In this document: one piece after another, positions 1 to 12,700 of the stretch
How the letters are laid out: the number at the start of each line of letters is the position of its first letter
How positions within the stretch are numbered: position 1 is the stretch's first letter
Assembly (NCBI GenBank): GCA_010014835.2
Contig: JAAAKB020000024.1
Coordinates: 1,976,414-1,997,817, forward strand
Source: Apostichopus leukothele
Taxonomy: Eukaryota > Echinodermata > Holothuroidea > Aspidochirotida > Stichopodidae
DNA: 21,404 nucleotides
Direction: 5' to 3'
The notes under the pieces: model-generated
Seen by the model: only the letters and a program-made list of their open reading frames with translations
Told to the model about the DNA's origin: nothing
Database searches by the model: none
Translations under genes and position numbers: made by a program

Positions 1-546
1 GTACTATTTCCCAATGGAATGGCTCCCCCCCCCCCCCCTCCCCTTTCACCACGTTCCCTTTCTGCTACCAAATGTCATAACTCTGCCGCTAGAGGAAATG
101 CTTCACACAATCCAGCAAACTAGCAGAGCTGGTCTCAATAAATCTATTATTCCTCAAAAGTACAGTCAATGGTCAAAAACATTGACAGTAAATTCTTTTC
201 TGATCATCACAGATTGTAAGGCAAGAGTATTAGAAATGGTATTGTTTTGGATTGACTGTAACAGTTCAGATAGAAACATTTATATGACTGGGTTTTCTTA
301 CAAAATTGTACCTCTGTGATTTTTTGGCTCCTTTTTTGGTATTTGAGTTTTTACTGGATGATTCACGCTACTTGGTTAATATTTCTACTGCCAATGTTTT
401 CTCTATTCGATGATGATTATCATTGGATGATAAGATGTATTATTGAGCTTTCATTTGACAAATTTTGTATAACTTTGTATTTAACTTGGGGCTGGTTAAA
501 CTTAACTTGTATTTTACTGCTCTTGGAAATGTTTTCTCTTTTCCAG
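1..546 (+). other. 3' end of an upstream CLASP intron
   Basis: No CLASP-like coding sequence is seen here. The upstream exon, which should encode the residues just before the VFS-FLETL helix of TOG3, is not in the window. The stretch holds a C run (25-38) near its start and ends in a pyrimidine-rich tract with acceptor TTCCAG at 541-546. Open frames at 14-319 and 316-546 resemble nothing I recognise and are taken as chance. Confidence 0.8.
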
Positions 547-710
547 ACATTTAGCGTATTCTTAGAAACATTAAGTGAATTCATTCTGGCCTACCATGAC
601 CACATCAATGACTGGCTCTTTATACTGATGACTAGACTCTTGCAGAAGATGGGAAGTGATTTGCTGCCCTCGCTTATCAACAGAATAGAAAAGACAATTG
701 ACTTAGTCAG
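547..710 (+). CDS. CLASP: CLASP exon 1 of the window (TOG3 helices)
   Basis: The acceptor is TTTTCTCTTTTCCAG and the exon opens in phase 0 with TFSVFLETLSEF. It continues through DWLFILMTRLLQKMGSDLL to KTIDLVR. Human CLASP has FLETLVDF, DWLFVLLTQLLKKMGADLL and KALDVTR at this place, so this is a HEAT-repeat pair inside TOG3. The donor is CAG|GTGACC at 711. The exon is 164 nt and ends two bases into an Arg codon completed by the next exon. Confidence 0.93.
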
Positions 711-3700
711 GTGACCTTTAACTTTTGTTATAAAGAGAACTAATGCATGTCATTATAGGTCAAACTGTTTGTTTCTGATGGTTGAATACATTACACTGAG
801 GGTTTTTTTTTACTGTCGTTTTTAAGACAGCTGTGTTTAATATTTGTTACTTATGATGTAAGGTAATGCAATGGAAAGAAACATGAATGTACAAAGGTGG
901 GTCACATCAGCATTGGAGTTACATCATGGAACGTCTGTCTATGAAATGCAAAAGAGGGCACAACTTGTCTGTCTGTGTAATGCAACAGGGGGGGTGGACT
1001 GGTCTGTCTATGTAATGCAATAGAGGGCGCAACTGGTTTGTTTGTTCATTAAGTTCACAGATTAAGATGTTTCAGGTATTTGGTGAGTCTTTGTCTCTAC
1101 TATCTTTCTCATTCAGTTGTATATATAATTTAATAGTTTCTTCTTCTTCTTCTTTTTCACAGGGAACATTTTCAATATGAGAGTCAGTTCAGAATTTTGA
1201 TGAAATACATTGTGGACCAGACACAAACACCCAACTCAAAGGTAAACCCATTGTGTCTAGTAGAGTGTAATAGATCCCAATAGCAGTACCAATAGCAGTA
1301 TGATCACATAGTATACTAAGATCTGATATGACCAGTAGAAGCAGCTGAAGATACATCATCATAATCAAACAATGTCTACTCAACAACATTGCACATGCCC
1401 CCTCTCCCAGCCCTAATCCCCCTCTCCCCAAAAAACAAATTGTGTGCTATTAAAATCAACAGCTATCTCTTATCAATAACTAAATAAAACAGCTTCTAAA
1501 TTGTTGAAACATTCATGTTAGAAATGTTGTCGAATGGAAAGTTTTTCTTTGCTCTCTAATGCTTCTTACTCAGATAAAAGTGAGTTGATTGGTTTCTGTT
1601 TAGCCCAGCAGAAAATGAAAACTATTTGAAATTAAAATATAGCAGGCAATAGCACCTACTACCTTTGATATTTTAGTGTGCAGTTTAGACTGCTACGTAG
1701 GCTACATTTAAATAAATAAATGTTTTTATTATGCAGCAGCCAGCCAACAGATTAAATTTGACTTTCTTTGTCTTATGCAGGTGAAGATCGCCATGCTTCG
1801 GTATTTAGAAACGTTATCAGATGTCATGGAACCTTCTGGCTTCCAGAATTCCAGCGAGACTAGGTTAGCCGTTTCCCGGATCATCAGTTGGATTAAAGAA
1901 GACAAGAGTATGGACGTTAGACGGGTAAGGACTCACCCCCCTCCCCCCACCCCACCCACACACACACATAAAACAACGTGAAATCTCCTAAAGGTCCTTA
2001 TGAGTATTTAATACAGTATTTAGTATTCTAGAAATGTCAGCAATTTACAAGGTGATATTTCTCTTGAGTTAGCTATAGGAGAGTCATGTTTGAAGAAGAG
2101 ACAAACTTTCATGCTAGTATCCCGACTGTTTGGAAAGGGGAAGGGGGGAGGGGAACAGATGATGAGGGAGGGGGACAGATGATGAGGGGGTGTAATTACT
2201 TACTACATAGTAGCTAATCACAGGAGTGGAAAGATCCTGAGCAATATTGGAAAAGTCCAAACAACTTCTGCACTCACTATCTCTGCATTGCCTTTCAACT
2301 TGCCACCAACTAGTGGCAGCAGTGGCATCTAATGGCAGCTGCATACCTCACCAGTTGGTCTGTCATGATGCATTTTTCCCTTGTTACACCTAGGAAGTTG
2401 TCCCCATTCTTTGGATTTGGACTGTCCCTTCTACACTTATCACTTATTTAGGTATTGCATCATTTGTGTGTGTATGATTGTCAAGTATCTGCTCTATTCT
2501 TGTGATCTATTCTGGTATCACTTAATAAGGACAATATATAATATACGTTAACAATTTGAAATCATCATCATCAGACTTTTTAATAACTTTCTTTTCACAG
2601 TCGTCTTCGTCTGTACTGGTAGCATTGTTTGAGTTAAACACATCTGAATTTAGTGCAATGTTGGCATTTTTCCCAAGAAGCTATCAGGTATGACATCTTT
2701 TTGAAATAATTTATTTTCCAGATAATATTGTTTTCCATTCCTTTCATGATTAACACACTCTAATCCTTTTCTCACCACAAACATTTGTTTCATCCGTGCT
2801 CTCTTAAATTGTCCCAGTTGTTCCCTACCATCATTATAACCGTAATGCCCCGGATTATCGGGACAGGTCAGTGTCAGAGGATGTTTGAATAAAAGCAAAA
2901 TATGGATAATCAAGATTCCTATCCTAAAGTGTCGATTGCAATCATAATGATGAGCAGAATATGTTTTACAAACAGTGGTTTGTACACTTATCTGCATTTG
3001 TGTTATTACCATTGTTGTAACTGTCTGCAACATATAAAATAACCCACAGTTTGCTGTATGAGCAGAACTTTGACACAATTATGATGGTTAGATATCTGAT
3101 AATCCAGGACCAAATTGGTAGCGGTATAGTCCATGTTTTATGATATTGCAAAGTACAGCATTGTTTTGGCAGTGTAGATGCAAGTTGTATCTCTAAAAGT
3201 GATTCTCAGTTTTAATGCACCATTTTTTCTGTTTTCTCTTTTGAATTCATATATGTTTTGCTGTTTCTCCATGGCACATATTTTTGATATGTTATTATTT
3301 CATCGTGCGACAGTTAATATGTAGTCTATTTGCAAAACTTAAAATGTTGTCGGCGTGAGTGCATAGACTTGTATATCCTTCTCCTGTAGATTTAATTAGA
3401 AATATACTAAACAAGATAATCGGTGCTGTAGCAAACGATTCGTTACCGTACCTTTATCTCCGTATATAGCGTCTCTAACTACTTAACTGTGTGTTCTGCT
3501 GTTTACTTAAAATGCATGTGAGTCTTTAAGCCAATCGTTCCCCAGGGGTGAGGCTGGAGGGGCAATTGTTAGGCAGAAAAGGAGATTTGATGAACAGATG
3601 GATAAAAACTGTCTTTTGAGGCTTTCAAGCAGACATAAATAGCAAATGTGAAGAAAAAATAACCAAAAGAGGTTTCCACTGCACCCTGTGGCGTGTGGAG

Positions 3701-6700
3701 GGTCATGGTAGGCACAACAATTCTGTCATCAATGTGTAGGACGACTTTGGAAACTACAAAAGAACTAGAAATCTCATATCAAACAATTTAGGTTTTCTTC
3801 ACAGCTGTTGGTAAGTTGTCATGCTGGTACAATAGGTTTGTCTCATTTCTTTGTTTGGTTATAAACCTTTGATGTGAAACTTGAAACAAAGGACATGTTC
3901 AGTTGGTGATCCAGCTATGCCCATCAATTTTGTGATCTCTAGTTAAAGCAGTGATCTTGAACCGATATATGTAAGTTGCCTAGGAGCGACATAGTTGGCT
4001 GTCCTCTTCTAAAGATTGTTTACATGTTTTTGCTGTGTTTTGTAGACCACTGTGGCAGTCTTATTTCTCCTGTTGTGCATGTTCATATTTTATGATTTAT
4101 AATTAGTACCGGAGCCAGTTGTTTTTTGCTATTACCAAATCAAATAAATAAAACCATCTTTATGCCTTTCTTCTACCCTGCTAATAAATCTGGCCTTTAC
4201 AAGATAGTGGAGTGAAATAGCCCTTTTTTCTGTGTTAGATTTATTAATCTATTCTATTCAATCTTCAAAAACATTATTGCCATTGAGATTGGTAAACCAT
4301 GCTGAGAGGAGTATATACAATCAGTGGACATCTTCAAACTTTCTCAAACCCGCAAAGAACTAAAACCACTGCCATATAAATATCATAACCATCACATATG
4401 TAATTAGATCTAGGCTGATATAATATATTATTAGGAGAGCCTCAGATGACAGCATGAAAACAACCGTAAAATTTAAAATTAATTTAGAAGGATCCCTTTA
4501 TAGTTACTCCCATGGGAGATATTTGTATTACCCCCTAGACAGCTCTAAATCCTGATGTGTTTATTATCCAAGTACTTCAATGTTTGCTTTCAAATTGGTT
4601 AGGTTTAATTCCAATCTCCTGAGTTAATCAAATCCCTAGTATGCCCTTTGGTTATTTGAAGTTTACTAATTAGCAGTTCAGTGTTTGATAATCTCTAGCC
4701 ATGAGAAGCGATCCTTGCTTCTTCAAAAGAGTAACCATTTCATATTTATCAGATGCAGTCAAAATCTGCCCTATTTTTATGACTTTTATGCTTGGTTTGT
4801 CGAGATTCAAATCCTGTGTTATTAAAAATGTTAGAACGCACAAGCCATATGACTATTAAGCTAGTTTTCTCTTGACTTTTTTAGATGCATGTTTTTGTAT
4901 TCATTGACAAGTTTTGGTGTTGTTTTAATTGTTAACAGTATTGTTTTATTGCCGTGCTTCACTCGCTAATGCTTTGCATGCTTATTGGATGCCTCTTAGT
5001 AACAATGGGGGCGTAATTATCTCTGTAATTGAGCTAGAATTTAACCCGTTATTGACAATGTTTTCCACAGCTGTAAGGCTATCTCTGTGGTAATGTATTA
5101 CATTATAGACCAAATTTTCAAACAGGAATGACATCTTTAATACTCTGTGAACCAACTGAGGTTACTTTTGTGGATATCTTTGTACATTTAAAAATGTTTC
5201 TTTGTGTTCCATTAACAGTCGTTTCAGTTATTCACTTCGTTGTACGTACATTAGACTTTTTGAAGTTGTAATCTATGAATTTTTCACACTTTTAAGATGG
5301 AAACAATTTTGGTTGTATTAGTGGATGTAGGTTGCAGAAAGCTGTTAGTGATTCTGAGCTCCCTTCCCCCTCCTCTAAGAAAAGAAGGACATTTTTATGA
5401 GTTTAAACTTAGAACCCTTTTGCTAAGGGAATTTGAAATCCACCCTTGAAATGAAACCTGCAAAAAATAGATTTCATCATGAGTTTTAGCTTAGAACCAA
5501 CTCTAAGGGAATTTGCTAAGGGAAATTTGAAAACCCATCCTTGAAATGGAAACCTGCAAAAAGAAAAAAATGAGATTTCAAAATCAATATAAAATGCATT
5601 CCCCAATACTTTCTTGTCCATTAGCTTAGGTAGTTCAGCCCTGTGGGGTTGTTTCCTTTTCTATTTTTAGAAAATAAAGAAATTTTTTAGGAAATTAAGA
5701 AAATAAGAAATTGGCAATCATATTTCAATTGGCCAACTGCTAACTCTTTATGGCTTCATCTTTGAGGAGATACCAACATTTTATTCAAAAAACAAACAAA
5801 AAAAGGAAACGTTTTTGGCCCACTCTGTTGAAATGTAGTCTGTCCTTGCGGCACATTTCCACAGCAAAATACCAGCAAAATTTGCACATACTGTAGGTGT
5901 GGTCAACTATAAATTGTCATAACATTTTGTTATCGTTTGATAACGTTGATGTATCTCCTAAAAGATGATATCTCTTCTTCTTCTTATCTTTCTTCTGCTG
6001 TGATGAGCATCTTTGTCATGTTTTGTTTCTCTTTTGTTTTTATTTTTTTCTCTCATCTGCTCCTATAGGACACCGCAACCAAGCTTTTACAAAATCATCT
6101 TCAAAAGGCGAGCAATCACTCTGAGGTATTCAGATTTTAACCTAAAACAGCATCTCTCTCTCTTTTGCATGAACCACAGTAGCAGCCCTAACTACCCTGT
6201 CTCTTGTTGTCGGTCTATGTACAATCCATCGTTCTCTTTACATCACTGTCTGCAAATAGAGTAGCAAATCTGCTGCCCGCTCTGAAAACTTCATGCCAGA
6301 GTGCAGAGCAGACAGGCTCTGAAAGGGTCACACATTCTAGAAAATTCTGAACTTGATGGCAACTTCCAACCATTTCTAGTTCTTATCAGCAACAGCAAAC
6401 CGACTGGGAAAATTATAAGCCGAATTTGAAAGAGGACAGAAAGTTTGGTCGGAATGGAATTTCTTTTGGCTAGACCAGGATATTTCTCTCAAAATCTTTT
6501 TCCCTGATCCCCCCATCTGGATTGTTCCAAAATGAAACTTGGGTGCAGTCCCTGTTTTGGACGGTGCTCGAGGTCCTGCAAATTCATCCTGGTGACCCAA
6601 GCAAAATATATCATGATTCTATAGGGCTCGGTCGGTGCAGCACAAGAATTGCAAGCTTGAGAGGTCTTTTGCTCGATTTCTGTTCTAGCCGGATTTTCTT

Positions 6701-9700
6701 TGCTCTTTCAAAAGTAGTTTATTGGGTCAGCAACTGTCTATATTCTGAGAGACATGTTGACTATTTGAATTAAAAGACTACCTGTTAATGTTAATTCATT
6801 ATACCATGCACTGAAACTTACACACTGAGAGGTGTATGCACGTAGTCGTTGGACAGAAAGAATATGATGATTTTACCAGAGTTGTAAGCAACTGCCAAAA
6901 AGAAGTAAAGGTAAAGAAGGTAAAATTTAGGGAAGCAGATGTATGGATGTGAGCATGATTGAGTAGCAGAGTTTAACAGGAAGCAGTGTAGATTGAAACG
7001 AAATGAAACAGTTTCACATTTTGAGAAATAGCTATGTGGTTAGTGATAGTATGTAGTCCTTGTAATTACTGTCTTTTAATTTCTCATAAAGAACAATTCT
7101 TTCTCTTCCTTATGTTAGTAGAGTACTCAAAAAATTGGAATATACAAAGTGACGGATAGTCAAATATGTCACATAAAGCATCATTATAACTTGTTTCCCC
7201 TAAACTAACACACACACACACCCACAGTGGCATGTGTAAAAGGGGGGGGGATGGTTCAGCCAGGGGATTTTTGCATTCATTCAAGGTATTTAGAATATTT
7301 AGACCACTACTTCCTTCCACTGCCCTAAATCAACCTTACACAAAGTATTTTTTTTGCACAACTTGGTGTTAAAGAGTTGCTTATATAGGCCCAAGTTATA
7401 GTATAAATGTGCCTCAGAATGCACCATTTCATGTCTAAGTTTTTAATTCTTTTCTTGAGGAGGACCCATAAACCACACCTGTTACATGGGAGTTAGCTTC
7501 AATGAACCCAGGGCAGCCACCTCCTTCATAACATACAGTACTTCAATCAATCTTCTCTGGCCCTTGTTTGAAGGCTCAGGCCCTACCCAAAACAGTCAGG
7601 GGAAATTTTGAATTTGCAAACCTTTCCCCCCCCCCCTCCCCGTCCAACCTTTGAAATCATGTGCAAGGCAAAGGACAGGGCACATTGCCAATAAACTGGA
7701 ACCATATGAAAACGTCCAAACTAGGTATTATACTGATAGAAGGAAACTTTGTTCTCTTGTTATTTTACGTCAATACTGTTGTTTCTGTTCCTTAGTTATT
7801 CTTTCTCCAATACTCCCAGCTTCTTGTATAATGTTCCTCCAATCCTAACCCCTAACGGCATGCCACAAGGCTTGTCTGTGATGTTCTGACTACTTATTAA
7901 CCAATTTTGATTGCTTTAGTAATTACCAGTTGTCTTTGTCTTTATAGTTTATAGTTGCTAATACATTGCATGATATAGCTAACCTTATAATTCTAGACAA
8001 ATGTTGAAACTGTTAGGCCAGGTATAACCTTCCCTTTTGTTATTTTTATTTTATTTTAACTTTTGGAGTTTAATTGAAGTGATTGTTTTATTTGCCTACC
8101 TTTGTTGTGCTCTTCTCTGATGAATTCGTTTTTTGGAAGCTAATTTGTACTTAAAAAACACTTAATACAATGTAACCTTTCCTTAAGTTTCTACTCCCTT
8201 TCTATATTATATTTGGTATCCCTAACGGAGTTTGTTCTTTATACAATTGCCTTGTGACTGGTTACTTTAATTTATATAAAAGTATAGAATCACTACCAAA
8301 TTAAGGACAATTCTGTTATTGTTTGTGTTTGTTTCTTATCCAATAGCTTACAGCTAACGATGTCAGACAAAAGGCCTCATCTCCGAGGTCCAACTACCGC
8401 TCCCCTCGCAGCCACACGTCGCCCCGCCCTGCAGCAGAGCCGGTCAACGGGAGCAGCCCAAACTTAGATGAGATGGATTCCGATGAGATTATGAAGTCTT
8501 TAAGGCAAACCACCGCAGAGATTCAGAGTTTCATGTCCAACAGCCGGGATGACCTGGACAAGCTCCACAAAGTGACCAGTCCAAGGATGGACAGTGACCA
8601 GGTATCTGCAGATAGTGGGCTAAACACATCCATGCCAGACATTCGTGTGGACAGCCCAGAGGGCAAGGTGATGGAGTATATGGAGTTTGGCTCTCCAAAT
8701 GGCAGTGTTCTTCCCTTCTCTTCTCCCCCTCCTGTTTCCGAGCCTCCTCTTTCACCCGTATTTTGTTCGCCTTCGTCATCTTCATCGCCTCTGCTGCATG
8801 ACGCACAATCTTCTTCGCCTCTCTCTGAATTGCATGTTAGTAACATCCACTGTGACTCTAATACTACTACTACCAGTGTTGTAATAGCCTCTCCCTAATT
8901 TGTGAATTCAAAGGAAATTAAGTAGATGCAGAATTATGAGTGGGAAGGAGTAGTTTATTTATTAAATACATAGTAGCATCTACTATGTATTTAAAAATCC
9001 TATATCTCCCACCTCCTCTCGTGCCTAGTGAAGTCACAGAATCCAATAGCTGCAGACTTCTGATAGGGAAATACGGTGATTGAATATATAGGGAGAGGGA
9101 AGGTAGGTAGGTAGGTAGAATGAGGTAGAATATAGTGGAATGTGGTAGAATGAGGTATAGAGTAGAATGAGGTATAGAACAGGATGAGGTGAATATATAG
9201 GGAGGGGGAAGGTAGGTAGAATGAGGTAGAATACAGTAGAATGAGGTAGAATGAGGTATAGAACAGGATGAGGTGAATATCTAGGGAGGGGGAAGGGAGG
9301 TAGAGGGGCAATGCATGGTGACAGGTTGTAGTATATGTAACAGGTTGAACTAGGAAACTAGAGGGCTCATGCCCAAATAAATGGGTTAAGTGTTAGATAT
9401 TCATACTGTAGAATGAGGACAGACTAGCTTAAATGTGACTGGTTAGTTCTGCTAGATAATCCAGGTCTTAATCCTTCAGTCAAACAGGATTTCCACACAT
9501 TTTTGCTACAACACTGGTCAACATCTTATTTTCTTTGATTTGCATTAATTGTTTGTCGTGTTTATTTTCCTCTGTTTGATTTGCTTTCACTTTTCTTATC
9601 CATTTGTCAATGTTGGGTTTCAGTCTTGTGCAATATTGTGGGGACCCAGCTATTGGAATTTTCCAATAGACACTGACATTACAAAGTATAATACTACTGG

Positions 9701-12700
9701 AAAAATTAACAATTGCTAGGATTGCTAAACCCCAGTTATTCCACATTAAGACTAATTGATTCATCAGCATTGTAGGTTTTGAGTTATACCCATAGAAAAG
9801 AAATTTAATAGATCTTATTGACCCCCTGGTCCCCCCCCCCCCCCCCCCTCCTACCATTGCATAAATGGTGTCTTCATTTTTCAAGGGATCATACAGCTCA
9901 TGGACATTGGTTTCACTCCATTTAGCTATTGCCAGATAGATTAATTTCATTTCAACTCAAGTTTAAAGTTTCATATCTTTTAGAAAAATTATTTTACTGT
10001 TATTCAGATCATGCCTCAGGATTCAGCAACATTGTAGAATTTTAAACATTTCTACCAACAGTCAATCCCTTCAAAAGTTTTTTAAATATTTTTTCATTAC
10101 TAAGGAAGTAGCTTGCCTAATCACATCAATTTGAACTGTAAATAAGTGTAGTTTCTGCTTGTAATACTGACTATCTTAGAAATCTATAAATTGATGAATT
10201 TGTTCACATCGAATCTTGAATTATTCAACATTGCCTTCCTGGAACCCTCCCATCTTTCTAGAATTCTCCTCTTAGTGTCAAAGAAGATGGGTCGAATGCG
10301 CTGCTATTTCATCCTTAAAATATGAAGTTGGAAACCATCTTTCCACTGTCTGCAGTGACATTTTCTTTGGACATTTCTCATTTGTTTGTTTTTGATTTTT
10401 GTATTTGCTTGACTGTTTGCTATCACTGCCAAACTCTCCCATCACTAAACCCAGCTCAGTTGTTTACTTTGTTGTGATCAGTGAAAATGTATGAGGGTAG
10501 GGGAGGGATGGGATGCTGGGTGTTTGAGGGCAGGAAGGGGGTGGATGCTGGGTATGTGTGTGTGTGAGGACAGGAAGGGGGGAGTGGAAGATAATAATAA
10601 CTATGTTATTTGTGTCCCATATCTGTAAGTCCCTTACTCATGTAGTGAGCATGTTACTGCATGTTGTTGTTTGCTTAAGTGATATTTACGTTCTGCGACA
10701 CTTAAGGATGTGGCTATTCCATTGATAGCAGTAGACTATTACATTAATTATATGTGAAATAACAGATCAGGTCGTACATACTCATGGTCCATCTCTAGTG
10801 TCTAAATATCCTTTCACAAGTCCTCCTTATCCATGACTTAGCCAATGTATACACATTTCATACTTTCATTGCTGCAAGGCTCAGCGGGCCACACGAAAAG
10901 GTTACTGAAAAGCTTGTTGGCTGAGAATATTGGCTCTCCAGTCACATGCTGCCGGCGGGTTGCACTTTGTGCCATAAAGAAACACATTACTGGTAACATC
11001 TATGTGACAACACATGATACTGCCTAACAGGACTAATAGTGGAAGAGTCAAGAATATGTTAAGGCACCCACAATGTATTTGTCCTTACAAAATAAATGAG
11101 TTGGCCTGATGGACTAGGTATTCCAGTAATCGTTAGTTACAAAGGTGTTATTCTGTTCCATAGTAGGTCCATGGCAACTAGGGCAAACAAAGGAATGATG
11201 AGAGATACTCATTTAGTATGGTAAACTATCACCTAGAGGTTTTGTGACAAGACGGTTACATATCAGCATGGTTGATGTGTTTCAATTTGTACTGAAGTGT
11301 GTGCTTGCTGCATGTTAGGTTTGATAGAGTTGTTACATACAATGTGTAATGTATAATATGATTAACTTCCTTTACCACAGAGCTTATCTGAGGGCATCAC
11401 CAAGCTTAAACTAGATGGAGGCCCCTTTGAGGATGAACAGTTTCATGAGGGTAAATTTCATTTTCCAGTAACTGTTACCATTAGTTGTAGCTTTCCAATT
11501 TCTGAGTAATCGAGCACTAAGATACGATAACACAGCTAACACTCAACCAATATGGAATGGATTTAATAATGGGATGTATGGTCGCTCCTTGACCTTGGTC
11601 TCATGGTCAGGAACTTACCGTAGAAATAGAAGTTTTAAGGTCTGACCTAAGTGGAACACATATAAAGGCACATGTACTAATTTAAAAAAATACAATTATC
11701 TGCAACGTGTTTGTGTTTTGTTTAAATGCGTCAGCTCATTTAAAACATTTCTGTAGGTTTGACCAGTGGATAAGTTTCCAAGTGGTCATCTTAGCTTTGA
11801 TATGTGTTTTTTACTATTACTGGGGTTCAGTCACTAGCTGTGTGCTCAGAAAGCCTAACATTCTCCTCTGCTTCTATTTTTCCCCTCTTATAGGAGATGA
11901 TGACCCCGTTCAGTTTCAACCCCTGCTGACAGTACTTTCAAATCACAGTTCAAAGTAAGTACTGACGGATCTGTTTCTCCTTCTTCTCTTTCTCTTCATA
12001 AAATACAGGCATGAGCGTTTTCCGCGAATTCGCGGAATATCAGTGATTTCTTTTCTACCTCGGGGACAAAAACTATTATCCTAACACACTGTAGCATACG
12101 CAAACTGGAGCCTATACCGCAATTTTTGCAAAGTTCCGTGATTATTTTTTACCCCAGGCTCATCCCTGAAAATAAGCCTTTTAATATTTTCAGGTCTACA
12201 TGAGCAGTGTGAAATCATTACAGAGGCTATGACAAGAAAAAACCTTCAAATTTATGAAATATTGAAATAATTTACAAGTTACCGACACTCTCGTCAATGG
12301 ACATGAAGTCACTGAAAGTACTCTTTGACAAGGAGAAACTTGCTACCCATTCATTTTCTAGATGTGTGGTACGGTATGTGCTGATGTGTTACATGCTTAT
12401 GATTGTGTGGTTTTACCTTACTGGAAACTGACGTAAACACACACAAACCCACCCAACCACATACACACCCATAGTAGGAATCATTGTTCAGCTATTTGAT
12501 TAGAGGAAACCAATGCTCTGTTAACAATTCATCAGCACGTTATGAAAGTCTGACATTTCATCAACCGTTACGTAAGACAAACTTTGATATCATTGCCCTC
12601 ACCTTGTTTTTACCATTTTTTTTTCTTTTCAGATTTGAAGAAAGGAAAACTGCAATGGCTACCCTGATGCGATTGTCACATGCTGGACACATGCCATCTT

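Larger units (their letters stand above)
2688..6068 (+). other. CLASP intron 4 (3.4 kb, largest in the window)
   Basis: GT-AG intron of 3381 bp. It is AT-rich, with a possible decayed inverted-repeat element (about 2835-3135), a two-copy tandem duplication (5397-5580) and a TTC-rich tract near 5972-5998. Translations of the remaining stretches show no CLASP-like or other recognisable protein. An unannotated cassette exon cannot be excluded. Confidence 0.85.
8668..11380 (+). other. CLASP intron 6
   Basis: Intron of about 2.7 kb if exon 6 ends at 8667. It contains the possible exon 6 extension (to 8898), a perfect hairpin (8962-8994), a G/A-rich compound repeat (9082-9310), an 18-C run (9831-9848), a four-tract G motif (10495-10512) and a G-rich duplication (about 10508-10583). 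No other CLASP-like exon is visible. The acceptor is TTTACCACAG at 11371-11380. Confidence 0.8.

Noticed and set aside
14-714. Long open frames at the window start (14-319, 316-714) as separate genes
   Set aside because: Only 547-710 matches CLASP, after a clear acceptor. The rest is hydrophobic or low-complexity intron translation with no known domain.
6264-6780. Opposed frames and weak inverted similarity (GAAAGAG-type) as a transposon in intron 5
   Set aside because: Only about 15 of 21 bases match, there are no clear ends or target duplication, and the translations are not recognisable.
8523-8884. Overlapping frames in exon 6 (two on the minus strand, one alternative plus frame)
   Set aside because: They mirror the Ser/Pro-rich codons of the CLASP frame and have biased composition but no independent evidence.
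9000-9311. 103-codon minus-strand frame with Tyr/Leu/Pro repeats
   Set aside because: It is the reverse translation of the G/A-rich tandem repeat.
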